Origin: DATKMG01 sp035541995
GTDB taxonomy: Bacteria > Acidobacteriota > Terriglobia > Versatilivoradales > Versatilivoraceae
DNA: 7,580 nt
Reading direction: 5' to 3'
NCBI GenBank assembly: GCA_035541995.1
Contig: DATKMG010000708.1
Coordinates: 1 to 7,580, forward strand
The position numbers and the translations under genes are program-made. Positions within the stretch are counted from its first letter, which is position 1, and every line of letters starts with the position of its first letter. Shown piece after piece: positions 1 to 6,395 of this stretch. Under the pieces are notes generated by a model. The model ran no database searches, was not told the DNA's origin, and saw nothing but the letters and a program-made list of their open reading frames with translations.

Positions 1-1
1 G

Positions 2-517
2 AACCAGGGCTGGAAGATCCGGGACTTGTTCCGCAATACAAGCCGGGACCAGATGCCTGCTGATGAAACCATCACCCGCTTTGGAGATCGCCTGGTTGTG
101 CTTGCTCAACGGGTTATCACCGAGCATGGCGGCGCTCGCTCGCAATCCGGAGGCCTGCCTGTGTACCATATTCCCGTCGAGAGGCCGGCTAACATCCAAG
201 GACTAGAAAATCCTGACCAGCAATTGACCGAACTGCGTTCCAGTCTGAAATCGGAGATCGCCGGTGGAATGGCCGGCGGAGCCAGCACACAGCATCGTGC
301 TCGTGCCGCTTACCTGGCCATCTGCCTGGATCTTGCCCCGGGTTTTCAGAAGGAAGATCCCGTGAAGTGGGCGAAGGCGTTAGCGGCCCTCAACGACTAT
401 CCAAGGCTCCTTCAGGTGTTGTTCTTTGAGTCCCCAATCCCCGCAGGAGAAATGCTACGCGAAAAGGCCATTGCAGCAGGTCTGAAGATACCAGGAAGGA
501 GAAAATTTGGTGAGTAG
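2..517 (+). CDS. Hypothetical protein, probably 5'-truncated by the window edge
   Basis: I do not recognise this family. The reading frame is open from base 2 to the TAG at 515-517 (171 codons), so the gene may begin outside the window. Internal start candidates are TTG at 26, with GGAAG about 9 nt upstream, and ATG at 53, with GGGA about 5 nt upstream; neither is decisive. The visible protein is soluble-looking, with no membrane segment or signal peptide. It has a charged N-terminal part, a Gly/Ala-rich stretch (AGGMAGGAS), then a helical C-terminal half with leucine-rich, amphipathic-looking segments (for example YLAICLDLAP and YPRLLQVLFF) and a basic tail. It is oriented toward the response-regulator gene, whose stop is 40 bp away on the other strand, so the two are convergent and not in one operon. 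The coding call rests on the long open frame and protein-like composition. Confidence 0.6.
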   Translation, partial: NQGWKIRDLFRNTSRDQMPADETITRFGDRLVVLAQRVITEHGGARSQSGGLPVYHIPVERPANIQGLENPDQQLTELRSSLKSEIAGGMAGGASTQHRARAAYLAICLDLAPGFQKEDPVKWAKALAALNDYPRLLQVLFFESPIPAGEMLREKAIAAGLKIPGRRKFGE

Positions 518-557
518 CAGTGAGCCTTACCGAATCCGCCCCTGGAGTCATCTGGCT

Positions 558-1916
558 TCAAGTCTCTTCGGGCAAGCCCATTTTAGAGAGGCGATACCGC
601 AGGGCATTGCGCGACAGCCCGAGAAGACGGGCAGCCTGGCTCTTGTTGTTGTTCGAGCGGCGCAGGGCCTCACGAATCATTTCGTCTTCCCACTGTTCCA
701 GAGTCATGCCCTCCGGGAGGAAGGTGAGCGGGTTCACTAAAGATTTAGAGGGCAAGACATCGAGCCGGATATCGCCTATCTCCAAAACCTCACTGCTTGT
801 GAAAGCCACGGCACGTTCGATAATATTCTCGAGCTCTCGCACATTTCCAGGCCAGTGAAATCCCATCAAGCGCTCCAGTGCCTCGGGCGCGATTCGACGG
901 ACTGGTTTGGCGGACTCTTGTGAGAACTTCTCAAGGAAATGTTCTACCAGATAAGGAATGTCCTCTTTGTGTTCTCGCAACGGGGGGATACTGATTGGGA
1001 CCACATTTAACCGATAGTACAGGTCCTCTCGGAACGTCCCCTGTTCCAAAGCTGCCCGCAAGTCCCGATTCGTGGCTGCCACCAAGCGAACATCCACCTT
1101 TAAGGTCTTGTTGCTCCCCAACCGCTCAAACTGCCGTTCCTGCAAAACGCCAAGCAACTTAACCTGAATGGCGGGCGGCACATCCCCCACTTCATCCAGG
1201 AAGATGGTCCCTTTGTCCGCCAGCTCAAACCTACCGGGTTTGTTGGTCGTGGCACCGGTGAAGGCACCTTTTTCATACCCGAAAAGCTCACTCTCCAGAA
1301 GGTTTTCCGGGATGGCCGTACAATTAATCTTCACAAAGGGACCGGAAGCCCGGCGTGAATGCTGATGAATCGCCCGAGCGATCAGGTCCTTGCCCACGCC
1401 GCTCTCCCCACCCAGCAGGACTGTGGAATTTGTAGGGGCTACTCGAGCCACAATGGCCAATACTTCTTGCATGGCGGCGCTTCGGGCAACAATGTTACGA
1501 AATTCGTAGCGCTTTCCCAGGGCCTCACGCAATGAGCGGTTTTCTTCAATCAGGCGGTGAACCTGAAGCTCCTTTCGAACAATCAGCTTGATTTCCTCAA
1601 GCGAGAAGGGCTTTAACACATAATCACTGGCTCCTGCTTTCATGGCCTCGACTGCCGTTTCCACGGTTCCGTAAGCTGTCATCACTATGACCGGCAGGAG
1701 TGCGTTTGTCTGTTTGATTTCCTGCAAGAGTCCCAACCCAGTCATGCCTGGGAGCTTCAAATCGGTCAGGACCAGATCGATGGGCTCCTGCCGCAAGATT
1801 TTCAACCCGCCCTCCGCGTCAGAAGCCAAAAAGAGGGTGTATCCTTCCTCGGCCAGATTGAGCTCCAGCAGGCGCAGCATTTTGGGTTCGTCTTCAACAA
1901 TCAGGATGTTGGGCAT
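558..1916 (-). CDS. Sigma-54-dependent response regulator, NtrC family (REC-AAA+-Fis HTH)
   Basis: This is a 452-residue cytoplasmic activator of RNA polymerase sigma-54. The receiver domain (about 1-118) has the acidic pair E8/D9, phospho-acceptor D52 (in LTDLKLPG), T80 and K102. A linker helix leads to the AAA+ domain (about 140-375) with Walker A GESGVGKD (170-177), the sigma-54-contacting GAFTGA loop (217-222), Walker B TIFLDE (237-242) and the arginine-finger region FREDLYYRLN (295-304). The C-terminus (about 413-452) is a Fis-type helix-turn-helix (SQAARLLGLSRNALRYRL). All key residues are present, so it should be a functional ATPase activator. I chose ATG 1916 because the receiver fold starts there. 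The frame extends upstream to a start at 1967, but that adds 17 residues overlapping the kinase gene. AGGA lies 9 nt before the ATG, and the gene overlaps the kinase stop by 16 bp, suggesting translational coupling. The cognate kinase is almost certainly the upstream gene. Confidence 0.95.
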   Translation of the reverse strand: MPNILIVEDEPKMLRLLELNLAEEGYTLFLASDAEGGLKILRQEPIDLVLTDLKLPGMTGLGLLQEIKQTNALLPVIVMTAYGTVETAVEAMKAGASDYVLKPFSLEEIKLIVRKELQVHRLIEENRSLREALGKRYEFRNIVARSAAMQEVLAIVARVAPTNSTVLLGGESGVGKDLIARAIHQHSRRASGPFVKINCTAIPENLLESELFGYEKGAFTGATTNKPGRFELADKGTIFLDEVGDVPPAIQVKLLGVLQERQFERLGSNKTLKVDVRLVAATNRDLRAALEQGTFREDLYYRLNVVPISIPPLREHKEDIPYLVEHFLEKFSQESAKPVRRIAPEALERLMGFHWPGNVRELENIIERAVAFTSSEVLEIGDIRLDVLPSKSLVNPLTFLPEGMTLEQWEDEMIREALRRSNNNKSQAARLLGLSRNALRYRLSKMGLPEET

Positions 1917-3331
1917 AATGGTTCGTCCTGAGCCATATCTTCCGACGGCAAGAATACCTGGAAACAAGCCCCTTTGCCAACCCGGTTCAATACCCGGATC
2001 CAGCCCCGGTGATCGTCCACAATCTTTGAAACTATAGATAAACCCAGGCCTACCCCACTTTTCTTCGTTGTGAAAAAGGGATTGAAGATTTGTCCGTGCA
2101 GTTCCGGAGATATTCCTGGGCCAGTATCTTCGATCTCGATTGTCACTCCCGCACTGCTATCAGATACGCCCGGAGCCACAGTCAACCTGAGAGTTCCGCC
2201 ATCCGGCATGACTTCGTAGGCATTGGAGATGAGATTGACGAAGACCTGTTCGAAAAGTCCTGAATCCACTGCCACTGGCGGCAACGCCGGAGCATAATCG
2301 CGTTGGACTACCACTTTCGACTGGGGCCACCTCGCCGCAACAGATTGGAGCGCTCGCTCGAGGATTGGGATGATGGCCTCCCGGTGCAATTCGAGCTTTA
2401 GGGGCCGAGCAAAATCGAGGAATCGGCTGACCAGTCCGTTCAGGCGATTCACTTCGCTCGAAATATAACCTGCCAATTCGGCAGCTACCGGGTCTGCAGA
2501 TTGGAGCTTCCGGCTCAGCATTTCCGCCGAACCCTTGATGACACCCAACGGATTGCGGATTTCATGAGCCAACCCAGCGGAAAGCTGACCCAGAGCCGCC
2601 AGTCGCTCTGAGCGCCGAGCCTCTTCCTGGGCTTCCGCCAGTTGCCGGTTCGTCTCGGCGAGGGTCTGTGCCAATACCTGGTAGCGAGAAGTCTGCCGGC
2701 GAACTTCCGTAATAAAGCGATTGACCAAGACAGCGGCCAGGAAAAAGAACAGATTGCGTATCACTAATTCCGAAAGGCCTGCCGGGGTCAACTCATAAAA
2801 CTCCAGTGCCGGATACAGGTAGGAACAATAGGCAACTGAGATCAAGGCCGTCCACAGCACTGTCCCCAGAATGCCATAAAGTGTCGCCGCAGTGACCACC
2901 GGAAGATAGTAGATGAGATAATAACTGCTGTTAATCGGGATTTCCTCCGTATGCCCAATCAACAAAGTCGCTAGGAGGGTTTTAATTAGAACCACATAGG
3001 CCCGAGCGCGTCTGGGCTTGATCCGCCGCAGAATGTAACGTTCCAGAAGCTGGAAGATGCCGATTCCAGCCAAAATCAGTTCCTTGTGAATTTCATCGGT
3101 CGAAGGAATGACGGCGAGCCCACCCAGCAACAACAACCAGAGCAAGTCCAGCCAAGTCAGCCTGGAGTAATTGGAGTCGGCCAACAGCAGTGTCTTCCCT
3201 TTCGTGGGATCAGCCGTAGGCGAGCCTGGAACTGCTGGCGACCGAGAGTGCTCAGACTTGGTTGTGGAGGATTGAACTGTCACCAGGTGATCTTTGACTC
3301 CAGTATCCTTTCCGAGGGTGCAGAAGCACAC
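1901..3331 (-). CDS. Membrane-bound sensor histidine kinase, NtrB/AtoS-like catalytic core
   Basis: This is a 476-residue autophosphorylating sensor kinase, the presumed partner of the overlapping NtrC-type regulator. A polar N-terminus of about 55 residues precedes five or six hydrophobic segments (roughly 59-75, 83-100, 110-126, 135-153, 157-173 and 187-207) joined by short loops. The signal may therefore be sensed within or near the membrane, since there is no large periplasmic domain. A coiled-coil-like linker (about 208-242) leads to the HisKA H-box AHEIRNPL with phospho-acceptor H256. The HATPase_c domain has N-box NLISNAYEVMP (N370), G1 DTGPGI (402-407), the F-box region NPFFTTKK (417-424) and G2 GVGLGLSI (426-433). 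The start is uncertain: the longest frame begins at GTG 3331, and GTG 3283 is an alternative that still keeps every membrane segment. The 118-bp gap to the upstream FecR/DUF6600 gene is compatible with read-through or a separate promoter; I see no convincing -10/-35 pair there. Confidence 0.93.
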   Translation of the reverse strand: MCFCTLGKDTGVKDHLVTVQSSTTKSEHSRSPAVPGSPTADPTKGKTLLLADSNYSRLTWLDLLWLLLLGGLAVIPSTDEIHKELILAGIGIFQLLERYILRRIKPRRARAYVVLIKTLLATLLIGHTEEIPINSSYYLIYYLPVVTAATLYGILGTVLWTALISVAYCSYLYPALEFYELTPAGLSELVIRNLFFFLAAVLVNRFITEVRRQTSRYQVLAQTLAETNRQLAEAQEEARRSERLAALGQLSAGLAHEIRNPLGVIKGSAEMLSRKLQSADPVAAELAGYISSEVNRLNGLVSRFLDFARPLKLELHREAIIPILERALQSVAARWPQSKVVVQRDYAPALPPVAVDSGLFEQVFVNLISNAYEVMPDGGTLRLTVAPGVSDSSAGVTIEIEDTGPGISPELHGQIFNPFFTTKKSGVGLGLSIVSKIVDDHRGWIRVLNRVGKGACFQVFLPSEDMAQDEPLCPTS

Positions 3332-3449
3332 GGTAACATGTTCTTATTCCAGCGAGGTAAGGTTTTTCGAGAACCGACAGGGATGGGGTGGAGCAGCTTC
3401 CGCCCCCTGCTTAGAGACGATCTACAGGAAAATAGAACTCCATTTCTGG

Positions 3450-5804
3450 TTAGCGGCGGCCTCCGCCAGAAGAACGTGAAGGCGATGGAGCTGATCGCGA
3501 TCCGCCGCGCGACACGCTTTGCCCACCGCTGGAACCGCTCCGGGTGCTCCGCTCGGTGACGATGGGTTTATTCATCTGCAAAGGTGGCCTTTGATAACTG
3601 CGAGGGCTCTCATACGAACGGGACCCCGAGGTCTCCGGACGGTACGAAGGCCTCGTATCATAACGCATGGAAGCCCTGGGGTCGGGCGGTGAAGAAATTC
3701 GGTCCCAAGCGGAACGATCTGATAGGCTGCGCGAAGGAAAGCTGCCAAAACTGCGGTTAGAAGGACTCGAAGGAGTTGGTCGGTCCCCATTGCTAAAGCG
3801 TTGCCAGTGGCTTGAGCTCCCAGTAGGCGATTGTAGAGTTCGTGCTCCACCAGGTTGCGTGCTGTAAAAACTTCGATTATACCGGTCTGATTGAACTGGG
3901 GCAGAGTTCCCACTTGCAGGCGTGCTTTCTCGAACCGAAACGTGACCCCGGTCTGCTGGAGTTTCACGTGAGAATCGCTGCCAGCTGGATCGATTTGTTG
4001 CAGGGGTAGACGGGTTCGGTGCAGAACTGGTGGCTGACGTACCTGATCCGTGGAAGGCTCCTTGGAGCGACGGACTTGTGATCCCAGTCGGCTGAGGCCT
4101 GCTTGACGTGGTCAGACTGGGTCGTTGCCAGCTACCGGGTTGACCAGAAGCCGATCTTTGCACGGATTGGCTGGAAACGCTAGAGGCGGGAGACGCCACT
4201 GATTGGCCTGTAGCGACCGTCGGCCGTGTGCTGGAACCTGCTGCCGGAGTCGAAGTTCGAGGAAGAATCTGGCTTCCTTGCGCAGCTCCAGCAGCATGAT
4301 TACCCACTCCCAAAGCATCCCTGGTTTGAACCATGTGTTGAATCTGCGCAACCCGCTCGCTAAAAGAGTTAGCGGCGCTGGTAGATTGTCGCGCGCCAAG
4401 GAACTTTTGAGCAGACGCCGTTCGGGATGGCAATGATGCGGGATTGACCACACGATCTGTTGGCCGCAGACTGGCTCGAGTCGGCACAGCAGGCACAGTA
4501 CCTTGCACCATTTGAGCATTGCGAAGGGAAATGCCACTACGAATCTGGTTGTGGAGATCTGTCCTTCCCTGGACGAAATTTTCAGTGGAAACGGCCGTTA
4601 CTCCCTGTTGCACTCGCGGATCCCTGAGAGCCATCTGCAGGTTGGAATAGTAGGGTCGCTGTCTTGGGTCAGCCAGCGGCCCGATCCCTCCCACATTTCT
4701 TACATTTGTGATGCTGGTGACATTGACTACGTTGTAATTGTTGTTGTGGCCCCACCAGGGATAATGGCGATCACATGGACCGACTGGCAACCAACCGATC
4801 GAGTTGAATCCAAAGCCAAACCCAAAGGACCAATTTCGCCCTCCATAACCAAAACCGAAGAAAGAAACGTAAGCAGGTGCCCAGACAGGATGGTAAGCAG
4901 CGTGGACGGGGCCGGGCCACCAGCACCAACCTGAGTTATACCAAAACCACCGGCCGTAATGGTAAGGAGCCCATCCCCAGGGTTCATACGATACCCAGGT
5001 CCATCCCCAATACGGCTCCCAGCACCAGCGGCCTGAGCGGTAGGGTGCCCAGTCCGCATCAGCATAGGGAGACCAGACCCAGTCGTAGCCAGGCGCCTGG
5101 ACCCATCGGCCGTACCGGTCGAGATCCTGGGCGCCCGTGTAGTAATTATTGGCGTAGCGCCAACTCTGAGCATCCTGGATTTGGCGGTTGCGTTCATTAT
5201 TCCAATCATCCCACGTATCGATCCCAGGGGCCTGACTGACTTTGTATTCAGGGTTGTCTGCCCCCCGAATTGTAATCATATCATTCTTCCCCACGCGGGC
5301 ACTCCCTTGCCCGGTTGAGATTTCGGCCTCCCCGTTGCGCACGATCACGAGGCTCTGGGAGTCGGAAAGCACCTGGATCCGGTAGACCCCCTCTTGAATT
5401 GGGCGTACGGCCACATTAGGAGTATCGACCTCCACGTTTGCCTCGTTGTCTTTGAGGACAGTGAGACTCAACTGACCCTGGGCAAGCTGAACTTGGATGC
5501 GGCCATGACTCAGTTCAGCGATCCGTGCCTCAGTTCCTTGATCCAGACGCATGATGTTGGCGTAGTCGAGTTGGATTTCAGTTCGTGACTGCTTGCCGGT
5601 TGCGATTTTGTCTCCCTGGACGACCGGAGCATTGACGGTGGAAGCAACCCAGTCTCCTGAATCTCCCCGCATGGTGGAGACGTCGCCGTTAATCAGACTT
5701 ACTCGCCCTACCCCCGGTTCCGGTTCCTCGGCTTTCAGCGTCCCGGGTAGACCCAATAGACATATGAGAATTATCAAACTTGTCCAATTCGATTGTTTCA
5801 CCAT
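3450..5804 (-). CDS. Exported FecR-domain protein with Trp-rich DUF6600-like repeats and Ser/Pro/Arg-rich tail
   Basis: This is a 784-residue protein of unknown function. Residues 1-25 form a signal peptide (Lys, hydrophobic core TSLIILICLLGL, cleavage likely after LKA). Residues about 35-175 resemble a FecR domain (NGDVSTMRGDSGDW, then VVQGDKIATG and a beta-rich run), but without the cytoplasmic anti-sigma part or transmembrane anchor of classical FecR, so a signalling role like FecR's is not implied. Residues about 195-350 are rich in Trp, Tyr and Gly and match the DUF6600 type. They contain a 26-residue repeat starting with GRW at 232, 258 and 284. From about 375 to the end the chain is low-complexity, rich in Ser, Thr, Pro, Gln and Arg, ends GGGRR and is probably disordered. 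ATG 5804 is preferred over an upstream start at 5840, because GGAGG sits 6 nt before it and the signal peptide then begins cleanly. It is the first gene of the minus-strand cluster, behind a sigma-54-like promoter. Confidence 0.9.
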   Translation of the reverse strand: MVKQSNWTSLIILICLLGLPGTLKAEEPEPGVGRVSLINGDVSTMRGDSGDWVASTVNAPVVQGDKIATGKQSRTEIQLDYANIMRLDQGTEARIAELSHGRIQVQLAQGQLSLTVLKDNEANVEVDTPNVAVRPIQEGVYRIQVLSDSQSLVIVRNGEAEISTGQGSARVGKNDMITIRGADNPEYKVSQAPGIDTWDDWNNERNRQIQDAQSWRYANNYYTGAQDLDRYGRWVQAPGYDWVWSPYADADWAPYRSGRWCWEPYWGWTWVSYEPWGWAPYHYGRWFWYNSGWCWWPGPVHAAYHPVWAPAYVSFFGFGYGGRNWSFGFGFGFNSIGWLPVGPCDRHYPWWGHNNNYNVVNVTSITNVRNVGGIGPLADPRQRPYYSNLQMALRDPRVQQGVTAVSTENFVQGRTDLHNQIRSGISLRNAQMVQGTVPAVPTRASLRPTDRVVNPASLPSRTASAQKFLGARQSTSAANSFSERVAQIQHMVQTRDALGVGNHAAGAAQGSQILPRTSTPAAGSSTRPTVATGQSVASPASSVSSQSVQRSASGQPGSWQRPSLTTSSRPQPTGITSPSLQGAFHGSGTSATSSAPNPSTPATNRSSWQRFSRETPADRGHVSVRESTPASGNSAPVQSDRYNRSFYSTQPGGARTLQSPTGSSSHWQRFSNGDRPTPSSPSNRSFGSFPSRSLSDRSAWDRISSPPDPRASMRYDTRPSYRPETSGSRSYESPRSYQRPPLQMNKPIVTERSTRSGSSGGQSVSRGGSRSAPSPSRSSGGGRR

Positions 5805-5810
5805 GTTCAG

Positions 5811-5815
5811 CCTCC
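5811..5815 (-). promoter_or_regulatory. Shine-Dalgarno GGAGG deciding the FecR/DUF6600 start
   Basis: GGAGG on the minus strand lies 6 nt before ATG 5804. This favours that start over the in-frame start at 5840, which would put 12 polar residues before the signal peptide. Confidence 0.8.
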
Positions 5816-5829
5816 AGTCTTGAAACTGG
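5814..5829 (-). promoter_or_regulatory. Leader hairpin overlapping the Shine-Dalgarno of the FecR/DUF6600 gene
   Basis: On the minus-strand transcript, CCAGU and ACUGG can form a 5-bp stem with a 6-nt loop. The 3' arm includes the first two bases of the GGAGG Shine-Dalgarno (5811-5815), so folding would partly hide it. A second CCAGU lies a few nucleotides upstream in the leader and could pair with the same ACUGG as an alternative. The stem is short, so any effect on translation is speculative. Confidence 0.25.
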
Positions 5830-5861
5830 CACTGGTGCACTTTGTACTCACTATGTTAGTC

Positions 5862-5876
5862 GCAATCCGATGGCCA
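5862..5876 (-). promoter_or_regulatory. Candidate sigma-54 (-24/-12) promoter of the FecR/DUF6600 gene
   Basis: Read on the minus strand, the bases are TGGCCATCGGATTGC. This has the invariant GG and GC separated by exactly 10 nt, TGGC at -24 and an exact TTGC at -12; only the AC after TGGC deviates from TGGCAC-N5-TTGC. It would start transcription near 5850, giving a leader of about 46 nt before ATG 5804. A sigma-70 alternative in the same place (TTGGAC with a 19-nt spacer to TAACAT) is clearly poorer. A neighbouring gene encodes a complete sigma-54 activator, which strengthens the call. Confidence 0.6.
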
Positions 5877-5893
5877 TGTCCAAGTATGTGAGT

Positions 5894-5908
5894 GCAATCA
5901 CTAATTGC
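5894..5908. promoter_or_regulatory. Small inverted repeat GCAAT-N5-ATTGC between the promoter and the upstream repeats
   Basis: GCAAT (5894-5898) and ATTGC (5904-5908) are perfect 5-bp inverted arms with a 5-nt centre. The element lies about 44-58 bp upstream of the inferred start, between the -24 box and the TTGATTC cluster. It could be an additional protein-binding site. At this arm length chance is not excluded. Confidence 0.2.
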
Positions 5909-5909
5909 G

Positions 5910-5941
5910 TTGATTCTCTGCCACTTGCCTGATTGATTCTC
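5910..5941 (+). repeat. Two direct copies of TTGATTCTC, 23 bp apart
   Basis: TTGATTCTC occurs at 5910-5918 and 5933-5941. The 23-bp period is close to two helical turns, so both copies would present the same face of the helix. The second copy is also the left arm of the inverted repeat at 5932-5959, which gives three TTGATTC half-sites in 50 bp. This arrangement is typical of clustered regulator-binding sites. Confidence 0.4.
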
Positions 5942-5959
5942 CGAGAACAGTGAATCAAT
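5932..5959. promoter_or_regulatory. Perfect 8-bp inverted repeat, candidate enhancer (UAS) for the NtrC-type regulator
   Basis: ATTGATTC (5932-5939) and GAATCAAT (5952-5959) are perfect inverted arms separated by 12 nt, centred about 95 bp upstream of the inferred sigma-54 start near 5850. That is the usual distance for an activator site that works by DNA looping. The arms have the dyad form expected of a Fis-type HTH dimer. Which protein binds is an inference. Confidence 0.4.
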
Positions 5960-6369
5960 TGGGGATGTAGCTGGCCAACTTGAGCCACCGCGTGGTGGAT
6001 TTCGGCCAGCCCCTGAATCCCCCTATGGACCCTACGCTCAAAGCGACTCAGAGGTTGTTTCGCAATAACTTCCAGAGAGGAAATGACGGGTGTTTAGCAT
6101 GCCACTCTTGCCAAGCCTCCAGTCATTTGGGATACTTGGGGCCGTCATTTGAGGAAGGAACCCTTTTTATCGCCTGACCTTGATCTTAAGACTGATTGCC
6201 GATGTCCTCGTGCAGTTCAATCTAGGAGTTATCCCAACGGCAACGCGAGTTCTCCTTGGAGATTGTCCTTTTCGTTCGGGTAGCCCCTCTGAGCGATATT
6301 TAATTTAGAAATAAGCGGCCCTCAAGTCGGCCAAAGAACTGGGGAGTTCTACAAATCCTGGAACAAAAG
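5960..6369. other. Non-coding remainder of the divergent intergenic region
   Basis: About 410 bases without a convincing gene. The only open stretch of note is a TTG-initiated 65-codon frame at 5980-6177 with no ribosome binding site (rejected). A short palindrome, TCTCC-TT-GGAGA, lies at 6251-6262. No tRNA-like fold, tandem array, insertion-sequence ends or strong intrinsic terminator was seen. The region could hold the promoter of the MgtC/DUF4010 gene or a small RNA, but nothing specific supports either. Confidence 0.5.
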
Positions 6370-6384
6370 CGAGCGAATTGCTCG
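6370..6384. promoter_or_regulatory. Inverted repeat CGAGC-GAATT-GCTCG just upstream of the MgtC/DUF4010 ribosome binding site
   Basis: Perfect 5-bp arms (6370-6374 and 6380-6384) flank a 5-nt centre and end 2 nt before the GGAG. In RNA this could be a small hairpin next to the ribosome binding site; in DNA it could be an operator. No clear sigma-70 or sigma-54 promoter is visible upstream: the AT-rich GATATTTAATTT at 6295-6306 could hold a -10 box but has no good -35 partner. Confidence 0.25.
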
Positions 6385-6386
6385 TC

Positions 6387-6390
6387 GGAG
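6387..6390 (+). promoter_or_regulatory. Shine-Dalgarno GGAG deciding the GTG start of the MgtC/DUF4010 gene
   Basis: GGAG lies 5 nt before GTG 6396. No other start in this frame between the stop at 6312 and the conserved first helix has a comparable site. Confidence 0.65.
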
Positions 6391-6395
6391 CCACG

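Noticed and set aside
518..557. Bidirectional terminator in the 40-bp convergent gap
   Set aside because: A weak GGTGAG/CTTACC pairing exists at 509-531 but has no T-tract on either strand.
3393..3407. -24/-12-like geometry upstream of the kinase gene on the minus strand
   Set aside because: GG and GC have the right spacing, but only about six of ten consensus bases match (CTGC at -12 and a G-rich -24), so it is not convincing.
3444..3471. Inverted repeat TTCTGG/CCAGAA (with an inner CGG/CCG pair) at the end of the FecR/DUF6600 gene, a possible terminator
   Set aside because: It spans the stop codon, the stem has a 4-nt bulge and no T-tract follows directly; the nearest run is a TTTT about a dozen bases on. 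It is too weak to call as a terminator.
3572..5239. Long open frames on both strands inside the FecR/DUF6600 gene (for example 3572-3967, 4112-4537 and 4727-5209 on minus; 4503-4934 and 4877-5239 on plus)
   Set aside because: They overlap a well-supported gene and their translations look like out-of-frame low-complexity sequence. No domain was recognised.
5904..5917. IHF-like AATCAA...TTA on the minus strand between the promoter and the upstream dyad
   Set aside because: The spacer is one base too long for the WATCAA-N4-TTR consensus.
6154..6168. AAGG-AAC-CCTT followed by T residues as an intrinsic terminator on the plus strand
   Set aside because: The stem is only 4 bp and no plus-strand gene ends just upstream.
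5980..6177. 65-codon frame containing CLACH, a CxxCH heme-like motif
   Set aside because: It starts with TTG, has no ribosome binding site, no signal peptide as needed for c-type heme attachment, and no recognisable family. A single CxxCH in a short frame is likely chance.
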